Assembly: GCA_032622095.1 (NCBI GenBank)
Contig: CP136061.1
Span: 128,662,754-128,726,753 of the forward strand
DNA from: Siphonodentalium dalli
Lineage: Eukaryota; Mollusca; Scaphopoda; Gadilida; Siphonodentaliidae
Reading direction: 5' to 3'
Length of the DNA: 64,000 bases
A model generated the notes under the pieces. That model ran no database searches, was not told the DNA's origin, and saw only the letters and a program-made list of their open reading frames with translations. A program made the translations under genes and the position numbers. Shown here in pieces: positions 25,701 to 37,700 of the stretch (within the stretch, counting starts at the first letter, position 1; each line of letters opens with the position of its first letter).

Positions 25701-28700
25701 GCCAAAATGTGGTCAAATTCTAAGTCGAAAAATGGCCATAACTCATGTAAAAATAATTAGACAGAACCTATATTCAAACTTGGCCTGTAGTTTTAGCTGG
25801 GAAATACACATACCAGCTTTGGTTCAGCTCAAATAATAAAAACTGGAGTTATCAGTCGAAAACCAAAATGTTATGAAATTGGTCAAATTCTAAGTTGAAT
25901 AAAAGGTCGGTAGACCTCATGTCCGCCTCTAAGTGTCGGCTTGATACGACCGTTGTTTGCGCATAAAAACCTGTCTTTAGTGCTAGTAAACCTACATACC
26001 AAATTTAATTTCATTCAGTACACAGTTACTAAAGTTATCATCCGGAAACCTCAAATTGGCAAAAATTCTAAGTAAAAAAAGGACATAACTCTGGTGAAAA
26101 TTGGCGGGCGGAACCCGAATTCGAACTTGACCTGTGTTTTGCTGGGAGAAAGACACATACCAACTTTGGTTCAGATCAAATAATCCAAACTGGAGTTATC
26201 GGTCGGAAACCAAAAATGTTAACAGACAGTCAAATTCTAAGTCGAAAAAGGGCGGTAACTCATGTAAAAATAATTGGACGGAACCCATATTCGAACTTGG
26301 CCTGTATCTTTAGCTGGGAAATACACATACCAACTTTGGTTCAGATCAAATAATCCAAACTGGAGTTATCGATCGGAAACCAAAAATGTTAACGGACGGA
26401 CGGACGGCTCGACAGACGGACGGACAGACTGATAACATAATACAACCTTTTTTCAAAAAGGGCGTATAATTAGAAAATAGTTGAGACAGTTAAACTAATC
26501 ACTAATTAAACAGTTGTAAGGTCCCATTCTCACACCTGTATTTTAAAGCTAAACTTATTTTTCAATAAAATGTTATTCTTCATATCTGATTATCGGTCAA
26601 TAAAAATTCAAATGAAAAACATTAACCAGAAATGCACTTATCTAAAATTACGAAGTGAAAATTATTTTAATATCTGCCGAGGTTTCTGTTTCATGTGGTG
26701 TCTGCAACTGTTCTAAAATTGAACTTTCCACTGAGTATATACAGATTGATTTTAGAAAATCACAGTGAAAAGATCTGTTCCAATGCAATCAAAACATAGA
26801 ACAATATTCTGTTCCAATAACTGTTCAAACAGCAATAAAATGACAATAAAGATTAAAGTTTCAGACATAATTTATGCACCTATTTCTGTCTCCTCCTGCC
26901 AAGAAATGTTTTTATGTATTAGATTTATTCACTGCCTTCTGCAGACCTCACAGCACCTAGATGATTATTCTCCAGTTTACAGACAACTCACTGCATTATA
27001 TGTGAACCTCTGCCAGGTCTGTTTTCCAAAATATTTCTCACCAAATGCTATGATAGATGAGAATAGCTTAGAAAGAAATCAGTTTTACTGTCAAATTTAA
27101 TTTTCTTGTAAATGTGCCAGATCATGGGATGCCATTGTTTGATGATTATCAGGGATGTTAACTATTTGCTTTTCGTCGACAAATTTATCAGGGTTTCCAT
27201 TTAGGGGGTAGTGGGTTCAATTTGGGTTATTTCCCCCAGTCATAGATTATTTTCATAAAACGAAGACATGCCTTGGGTTGCCATGACTATGAGTTTTCAG
27301 AATGACTAATCGACTGTTATATTCGACGGTTAGTTGATTAATTGTTCATATATGGGCCTTATATACATGTAGTATATTACCTCAAGGTAAGCAAGTGATA
27401 AATGCGAAATTATGATAACTACTTTACATCCATTCTGAACAGTTATAAACTTCAGTGTTCCGTGTTTTATTTCATATACAACAAGTCCCCTCGATACACT
27501 ATGTCTGACCGCTGCCGGCATGTGTATTTTCTTAATTAAACATTCTGATCGAAGAGTTTTGTCAGTTACCTTCATTCTGGCTTAATCTAGACAAATGAAT
27601 ATGGACAGTTAGTTTCTCAGAATAATGTAGAATGAATTGTAACCCACAAAGTCTCAAATAAATAAATGAGTGAATAAAATTCTTCACATTATGTATAGGT
27701 GCTGGCAGCGGTAAGTGCTGCGTAGCAGGGGACTGAACTCTGCATGGAGCTTGACACAGTAACAGTTCGAAATAGCACGAAGCACAGCGATACCTATTTT
27801 GGCAGAGCACATGCTTCGCATTATGTCGGCTAAAGGTGCGAAACTGCGGCGAAAGGTGTGCACTTGCACAAAAGTTAACGAGAATATAGGCAGGCAGTGG
27901 CAGATATTTGAGCTTTTGTGGGGGTGACAGGGATGCAGTCACTATTACTGCCATGTATAACCTGGACATTTTCAATAATGAAAGTGTCAATGACACTGTA
28001 GCTCAACTTAGGTAAGGGAATAATTTAATGGTTGATAGTAAAATAGGAAAGGTGCTAATTGAAATGTCTAACCTACATGTAGCTGTGCCAAAGGATTTAG
28101 TCATGCAAAGAGTAAAATGACCTCAAAATGACTCGTTCCCATCTACATGTCATTGTTAACATCCATGACAAATTTCATGAAGATCCGACTAAAGCTATGA
28201 CCTGCAGCCCGCGCCAAAGGATTTAGTCATGTAAAGAGTAAAATCCAAGATGGCTGCTGGCGGCCATGTTTTTTGGCCGAACGACCCCAAAATGACTCGT
28301 TCCCATCTTCATTTCAATATTAACATCCATGACAAATTTCATGATTATCAGTCGAATAGTACGACCTGTAGCCCGCACCAATGGATTTAATTTTGAAATC
28401 CAAGATGGCCTCCAGCGGCCATGTTTTTTGGCTGAATAACCTCAAAAGGACTCGTTCCCGTCTACATGTCATTGTTAACATCCATGACAAATTTCATGAA
28501 GATCCGACTAAAGCTACGACTTGTAGCCCGCGCCAAAGGATTTAGTCATGCAAAGAGTAAAATCCAAGATGGCTGCTGGTGGCCATGTTTTTTGGCCGAA
28601 CAACCCCAAAATGACTCGTTTCCAATCTACATGTCATTGTTAACATCCATAACAAATTTCATGAAGTTCCGACCAAAGCTACGACTTGTAGCCCACGCCA

Positions 28701-31700
28701 AAGGATTTAGTCATGTAAAATCCAAGATGGCTGCTGGCAGCCATGTTTTTTAGCCGAACGACCCCAAAATGACTCGTTCCCATCAACATGTCAATATTAA
28801 CATCCATGACAAGTTTCATGATGATCAGACGAACAGTACGACCTGTAGCCCGCGCCAATGAATTGAATTTTAAAATCCAAGATGGCCAAATGACCCCAAA
28901 ATGACTCGTTCCCGTCTACATGTCATTGTTAACATCCATGACAAATTTTATGAAGATCCGACCAAAGCTACGACCTGTAGCCTGTGCCAAAGGATTTAGT
29001 CATGTAAAGAGTAAAATCCAAGATGGCTGCCATATTTTTTGGCCGAACGACCCCAAAATGACTCGTTCCCATCTACATGTCATTCTTAACATCCATGGCA
29101 AATTTCATGAAGTTCCAACCATAGCTACGACCTGTAGCCCGCGCCAAAGGATTTAGTCATGCAAAGAGTAAAATCCAAGATGGCTGCTGGCGGCCATGTT
29201 TTTTGGCCGAACGACCCCAAAGTCACTCGTTCCGATCTACATGTCAATATTAACATCCATGACAAATTTCATGATGAACAGACGAACAGTACGACCTGTA
29301 GACCGCGCCAATGGATTCAATTTTGAAATCCAAGATGGCCACCAGCGGCCATGTTTTTTGGCCGAATGACCCCAAAATGACTCGTTCCCATCTACATGTC
29401 ATTGTTAACATTCCTGACAAATTTCATGTAGATCAGACCAAAGCTACAACCTGTAGCCCACGCCAAAGGATTTAGTCACGTAAAGAGTAAAATCCAAGAT
29501 GGCTGCTGGCAGCCTTATTTTTTGGCCGAGCGACCCCAAAATGACTTGTACCCATCTACATGTCATTGTTAACATTCATGACAAATTTCATGAAGATCCG
29601 ACTAAAGCTACGACCTGCAGCCCGCGCCAAAGGATTTAGTCATGCGAAGAGTAAAATCCAAAATGGCTGATGGCGGCCATGTTTTATGACAGAACGACCC
29701 CAAAATGACTCGTTCCCATCTACATGTCAATATTAACATCCATGACAAATTTCATGATGATCAGACGAACAGTACTACCTGTAGACCGCGCCAATGGATT
29801 TAATTTTGAAATTTCAAGATGGCCGCCAGCGGCCATGTTTTTTGGCCGAATGACCCCAAAATGACTCGTTCCCATCTACATGTCAATGTCGACATTCATG
29901 ACAAATTTCATAAAGATCAGACCAAAGGTACGACCTGTAGCCCACGCCAAAGGAAATTGTTGACGGACACACAGACACACGGACGCCAACCCATGGCAAT
30001 AGCTCAAACTTACAAAGTAAGTTGAGCTAAAAAGTGGCTAAGGAAGTCACAACGGAAGTGGCAAGTCTGATGAGAGAACAGGCTGTTGGGTGGTACATTG
30101 TGTTGCATACGCTGTTAACTGTAACAGTCCTGCTTACATACACAATCATACCCACCCCAACCCCTCGGGCAATTTGTTGATGAAGGTAAATAACTGTCGA
30201 CTAATGTACGTGTCGAACGTTAGTCGATTAATTGAATAATCATAGCAACGCCAGACATGCCGGAAAATTCTTATGGGCAATTTTGTTTACAATTTCTGAA
30301 TTTGTTTTGCTATTTATCCAAAAATTTGGCCAAATTGAAAAACCAAAACATGGGTTCATTGAGACTGAAACTAAAACAAAAATATAAAGAAATACCAACA
30401 AAAAAAAACTTTTGAAATAAAAGTGTTAAAGGAATGTTACGCAGATGGGGACTGCAGAAACTAAAATAGGTTCAGCAGGCAACTTGTATCAAACGTAAAT
30501 GACCACCGATTCACTCACATTGTCTTATTTTGAAACCACAAAGTATTGTCACTTGATTATGAATGTATACCATCGAGAATGCAATGATCAATTTAATGCC
30601 AATGCACTATCAAGTCAAACAATGAATCGTTTCACTAAAGGCAACTAATGGTATTTTTGTCGTTTAGATGTGGATGTTAGGAATTTAAACGTACGCACCC
30701 AGAGTGAAGGATGGACAGCTATAAATGCTTTCAAGTACAGGTGTTTTATCATTTCCCACCAATGAATAGGAATCCTTCTGCACTAAATTAATAATATTTT
30801 CATCTGTCTGTCGTCCGCTGAAATTTCCTGAACATCCCTCCAGAAGAATCAGACAATTTTTATGTATAATTTTTAAATTGATAGGAAAATCCATTTAGTT
30901 AAGAAAGGTTTAATAAATGATAAGCTCACCTGGATCATGACCTCGAGATCAGCGATACCGGCCTCTTTAGTGTCGATGGTGAATGATGTTGGTAAGCTAG
31001 CAGGATTACCATTCTCAACACCAGGTCCGAATACCTTGACTTTACTGGCATCATGTGAAGGCAATACTCTGGTCTGGAACGGACTGAAATCGTACCACAT
31101 ATGACAATTATAACAAAAGCTTGAATGAGTAAGTTGTTGTGATAAATTGGATTCATTCAAAAGATTTAGCACTCAAATAGGGCAAACATTGATTTAGTTT
31201 TTACAAAAAACATTAAAGGGTCCCAAGGCCTTTAAATTGGGTTCATGCAACAAGTGCATGCAAGCCTTGAAATAGTGTGTCTGTCATTTGCAGAATGAGG
31301 TCCCCAGAGGGTGAATTTAGTGATGCTACCCCGCATAGCGGGCTAGCATCACCAAATTCACCCTCTGGGGACCTCATTCTGCTTACACCTCCAATGATGA
31401 AATTTCACATGTCAAAAACATTACTGTTACAGTGGAATTAACGATAAAAGGCATTTGGTCCAATAAGATAAATAACTTAATAAACAAAACTTGACAGTAA
31501 ACATTGGAAATTGTCAAAGCATTGAAAAATAGTCTGAAAATCATATTCAGACTAAGATAATTGAAGTTACTGCACAATTAACGATGTTTGTTGACAAATC
31601 ACTGTAACTGTTTTCTTTACATAACCATGGTTTCAACAAGCAAAATGAATATAAGAACAAAGTTTATCAATTTCTCCATGTTCTTCTTAGTGGTGATGTT

Positions 31701-34700
31701 TTAATAGACTTTTACAACTTTTTCAAACCAATATACAGTTGAACTTATAAAACTATGAGTGTTCTAGATCACAAGGACTTGACCGAATTTCTGATTTGGT
31801 ACTGGTTTTGTGAATATTTCCAGGATAGGGTAAGATAATTTTAATTACATTATATACACATGAACAGAACTTAATAATACAAATATGAAATGATGTACAA
31901 TGTTAGGGTTAATATATTCATACTTGATTGTGTTCCTATCACCCCCAGTCATAGATATATCATGTAATATTAAAAAATCTATATCTCTCAGTCACACTTC
32001 GTACCCATGTTCAGATGGATACAAAGTTAAACTATTGGTGAAAGGGCTTCCATCATTGCTGCCTGGGCTAGATGATAAGGTTGTGAGTTAAATTTATGAG
32101 TTGGACGATAATCGGGTTCAATTTTCAAGTTTGAGTTGAGAGAGATCTCAATGTGCCATTCTGATAAAAAAAATAGCATGGCCATTTCAATAAAAAAAAT
32201 AATGAGAATCTGTTCACGCACAATACAAAGCAATGAAAACGTCATTCTGAGACAGTGTCTCATACACTCTGATGTATAAAAGTACAGAGACGCCTTCAAT
32301 TATTTTTGAAAGCCATTATTATTGTAAAACACACACCTCTTAGGTACTGGCTGGTTGGCAAAGTTAACATCAACCTTGCAGTTACCCTCATTTGTTGGGA
32401 CGTAAGCTGCATTGTACAACCCTTCACTGACTGGCACCAACTCCACTGGTTTCTTCTGGCCTGTAAATAAATATAAAGGTCTTTATAGTTTGTTTGTTTA
32501 TAATACAGTGATGAAATAAACATTGCACATCTTAATATTTCACACCCATTTGTTTAATTTTGTGAAATACAGCAAAGTACAGACGATTTCAATATGTCCA
32601 ATAAAAGTTTGTGTATTCTCCTTGAACAATACAAACCAATTACGTCAATGTCATTGGCGACATCAACATTATCAGAAATTTCTTCACTAAATTATGAGGA
32701 ATATTCTACATAAAGCATATGTTTAAGTTAAAAAAAACAATATCGACCTAAATTTCAGTATATTACAAGTTACAATCTTCAGAGTGTCCAATAAACATAG
32801 AACAACACAGTTGTGTGAACTATTGCATGCATTTGTCGTGTCACAAGGTAAAACTCGAACATACGGTTCTCGTTTTGCCATCATGTACATTATGTCACAA
32901 CAAACTTGTGCAATAACATTACCCAGTTCACACACTTCTGTCATTCTATCTATTTATTTCAATTAATTATTTCATTCATTTATATCTATATCATGACTTG
33001 AGGATACTAAATTTAGAGGGAAAAATATATACTTCTCCAATAAGTAGAGTTTTGATGGACTAAAAAGTGAAACTGAAGGTTCAGTACTTCAAATATTGGG
33101 ACACTATGATGGACATGAGTGATTAAAAAATTATGGCAAATAGTAATTACTAAAACATAAGTGTCTGTGTTCTCAATGTGATGGTAAAAGAGGATTTTTT
33201 TTTTCCTTTTTAATTTCTTTCTCAAAATATAGAATAAGACGTGTCTGTGTTCTCAATGTGATGGGTAAAAGAGGATTTTGTTTTCCTTTTTCATTTCCTT
33301 CTCAAAATATTAAAGAAATTCTGTCAAGATATAAATGTAATTTTAAAGTTCAAAAGCCTCCAGTTTTCTAAGCAGTCACTGGAATCCATCCTAAAGTAAA
33401 TTTTACAATTGAATCTATAACAAAACCAAACAGGTATATGAAAGGTATACAGAAGGCTGAATTTAGAGTGTATGATATTTGCAGAATGAGGCCCCAATTA
33501 GGGTTGAAACGATTAATCGACTAGTCGTAGACGACGCTGAAATGTCAGAACGTCGACTCTGAATTTTGCCGTCGACTAGTCGGAACATAGTGTATTAGTT
33601 CCATGTATAACGTTTTCAAGATCGATTCCGACATAAACGGTGTTAACTGCGCATAAGTTACGGTAAGTATAACATTTGGTGGCACCCGGAATTGACAGTG
33701 GTACTAGTATAGACACACACGGTGACCCGACTATTAATTGAAAGAATGAAATTGACAACACAATGTCTCACTCGTCGTTTGAGGTCAAAGACATCACTGC
33801 GACATGATGGCAATGATTGACGCGGCTTTATCGTTTGTCGGAGACCGCTTTGATCTAGACACTGTGTATATTTCAATTGATCAATTGAAGGTCGCTTAAG
33901 GTGACGTCATTGTTGCTACCGTATATAAATGATACTGACATTAAGAACTGGCTATCGTATTCTACAAATAGCATATTCTATAGGGCGTATTTAGTCGGAA
34001 CATTAACATTTTATAGTGACACCGCTCAGCACCGGTTTATTGGTGATCACGTGACTAAACGAAATCTCGAACGCAGATATTAAATTTAAAACCTGTATAA
34101 ATGATCGAGTTTCTAATCATTATCCACCACATGTCTAATTATATAATTACATTCAGTGTGTTGGATAAATATCAAGATGTTTACAGTATTATTTCCCAAA
34201 TAAATTGGTGTCTATGCAGGGAAATGCGCTACGCAATAGACCGTCATTGCATCAGTCATCAGTGTACGCCATGTACGATGAATTTTCCGTACCATGTTAT
34301 GTTTGAAAGTTTTGATATCAGGTACCGACTAGTCGACGCAACGCGACTTTTGGGTCTCGACTAGTCGACTCTGAAATTCACTAATCGTTTCAACACTAGC
34401 CCCAATAGTGAATTTAGTGATATATCCCACACAGTGGGCTGGAGTCACCAAATTCACCCTCTGGGGACCTCGTTCTGTTTAGGCCTCACACTGCTATGGG
34501 AGACCTAGGATCAATTTGAAGTTCCCCAGTTGAAGTTGGTGATGTTCACCCATCAGTCACCTCGATTATGCATTTTATCTTCTGCAAATTAGGGGATATA
34601 GAAACTCAACAGAAGGAAAAAAGTAACTAAAACAATGCTAATTTGAGACTAGATACTTCCCAGAAGATGAGGCCTAAGTAGAATAAGGTCCCCAGAGGGT

Positions 34701-37700
34701 GAATTTGGTGATGCTAGCCCATTGTGCAGAATAGAGTTACTAAACTCACCCTCTGGGGACCCCATTCAGAAATTGTCAAACACTAAATTCAGGCTTGGTA
34801 CACAACTCACTATGAAACGTAATATCAAGAAACATGAAGATGTTCGACTCACCAGTCTGGTCAGTGTATGTAACATTAAGTGGAGCATCTCCGGCCTCGG
34901 TAGTATCCACGGTGAATGTGGCTGGCTGGTACGCTCTCACACCCTTACTGTCCACACCTGGACCATATACCTTGACCTTGTTGGGTTCAACTGTGGACTT
35001 GACAGGTACTTTGAAAGGACTTCCTGTAAAAACGTCAACAAGATTTGTTATGTAAAGTAACAAAAATCATGAAAATAGATGTAATTTGGCCACAAAAAGT
35101 TAAAATTTAAGTCTCCCCTGCATGCCTCTGCCTGCATTCTTGTTTACAGTAATGCCCTAAATAATCAACTCCTTAACCACAGCAGAATTATGGGTAACTT
35201 TTCAGGATTTAGTCGGAAATATGGCTTGTTGCCATTCATCGGAAAGCTCTCGGTCATTCCGATCCAATGTTAGCGCCTGTATTGCCTTGTGAAAGGATAG
35301 GATAAAATAAGGAGAGTAGAAACATTAAAGGAAAATATTTGTGAGAAGAATTATACATAACAATTATAATATATAATATGGTAAAAGAATTCTCGATGTA
35401 ATTAATTACATGATCAAGGAGACATAATAAACAAAAAACCACATTTCCCAAATTATATACGTGCCTTTGTATAGAACTGGCCCCATGCCCCCAGTCCGCC
35501 TCCCTAATATTTAAAAAGTTTTAGAGTTTCTCACCTGGGATATTTTGTTCAGCAAATTTGACGGCGATGTCATAATCTCCAGGTTTGACGGGCATGTACG
35601 AAACAGTGCATGTTCCATCACGGTTATCATTGCACGTCATCTTAGCCTCAGCAGGGCCTTCGACAGCCAATCCCAGACTGCCTTGTCCAGCTCCGCGGAT
35701 ATCGACGGTGAACTCTGCTGGTTTGTTGGTGATATTACCTGGCTCCAATCCTGGAGGGATAGAAGAGTTTTTAGTGACTGGCGATATTATGCTTTTTAGA
35801 AAATGGGAGCAGATATGCAAATAAATTAAATAAATAAATAAAAAAAGTTAAATATCAGTTGTGTGATAATTGTTTTAGTGTTTTAGCAGACAGAATAATA
35901 ATTTGTTTTGGCCAAATAAATAAGTTTAATTACTATACTATGTTCTCAGACACCCGCCTCATAACCTTGAATAGAGCTATATAAAACAAATTCAAATTCA
36001 CCCAGAATTTTCCAAAAGTTCAAAACTCATTCTCCCATTTACCAAAATAGGAATATTAGATATGATTTTGTCATGGTTGCCCATATTTGAATGATCACTT
36101 GACAAACATTTTAATAAGAATGGGTTACATATATCAAGAGAGACAACTCTAAATCTAAGATTCCTCATCAGTGGTGCAGACCAAGAATGATAACTCTAGC
36201 TGGTTTGCTCTTGACTTTTTTATATTGAATACCAGGAGGAGCAACTCTAAAATAATTCAACCAGAGAGCAGACCATGATGGATAACTCTAGATATGCTCT
36301 ATATAAAATGTGTGGAAACAAACCTGGACCATATGCCTTCACTCTGTTTGGATCACAACCTGGTTTAGCTTGAACCTTGAATGGACTCTTTGGAATCTCC
36401 ATCTCATCATATGTAACATCGATTTCATGGTTTCCTGGAGGATCAAATGACAAAAATACAGAATACAATATCCTAAAGTAGACTCTTGGAATCTCAATCT
36501 CATCATATGTATTTAAACATCAATTTGGTGGTTTCCTGCAGGGTTCAAATGACAAATATACAGAATATGATGTCTATTTCATTTGGAGGGGTGTTCAGGT
36601 TAAATTAGCAGAAAACATTCACATGAAAAGATGATACAAAAGATAATTGCTTTTTGCCGATTTATGTGCATCACGAATTTATGCAATTTCTAAACTGTCG
36701 CTTCAGCTGTTTGGATAGCTGCTATCTGGAACTCATGCAATGGATGAGATCGATATTTGTCACTGGAGATATTGTACCTACAAGTAAAAGGGATTATGTG
36801 CATTTTACGAACATCTATTAAATGATTGAGGTGTGTTTGATGTTGGGGGCACAATTGATACCCAATTTCCTTGTAAATTTCAGTTATAAATATGAGTTTT
36901 TAATAAATCCTTATTTTTGAATGTGCATTGTGAATTTTCACAGCTCACGTACTAGTTTATCCAGTCAGACAAACGATGATATATGTTTTAAACAAATTTG
37001 AAGTCAAAACCACTTTAGGTTAGAGACTTGATTGGCGACGTAGGTTCTTGGTCCTGAACTTTTGGATTGAAGCTACTCAATAGCAATTGTGAGATGTTTT
37101 GCCAAGAAGTCAAATTCACAAAACCTTCAGATAGTAATATCATTGTCAGATTGTCATAACTGATACATTCATTAATCCAGAAAAGCTAGATATGACCACC
37201 ACAAAAATAACCTCCATCACATCTCATATATATTTTGAAGACCTCTGTTTGTCTGTCTGTATGTTTGTATGTCATTAATACAAATCTACGATTCTCGACC
37301 GATCGGGACGAAACTGGGTACGTGTGTGTAGTTTGACCAGGCGGTCGTCGTTGTCGTATTGGCGAGCCCGTGCGGCGCCCGTGCAGCGCATGCGCAGACG
37401 AGATATCGGAAACGGTGGAGCTATCGACTTGAAATTTGCTATGTGAATGTATCTTGCCCCGGATACAAATTTTATCGGGTCGCCGAGCCCGTGCGACGCC
37501 AGCTTCGCGCATGCGCAGACCAGATCTCGGAAACGGGTGGAGCTATCGACTTGAAATTTGGTTTTTAAATAGCCCGGACAACGTCGGGCTCATCGGCTAG
37601 TCTACTATATATTTTGAGACTTCCGTATATGTGTATATCCTTTATAGACTCGAAAACGGCTCGACCGATTGAGCCCAAACTTGCTATCTAAGGGTAAAAA

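Noticed and set aside
26765-27100. 111-codon plus-strand frame.
   Set aside because: Composition is like non-coding AT-rich sequence; no motif or splice structure.
27562-27996. 144-codon minus-strand frame.
   Set aside because: No family resemblance, and the better coding-like signal in the same place is on the plus strand.
28466-29156. Repeated open frames ([18 protein letters not shown] type).
   Set aside because: They are translations of the tandem array; frames open and close with monomer length, with no sign of coding constraint.
37186-37568. Arginine-rich frames over a GC-rich patch.
   Set aside because: Inside the Helitron-like element; no known domain.
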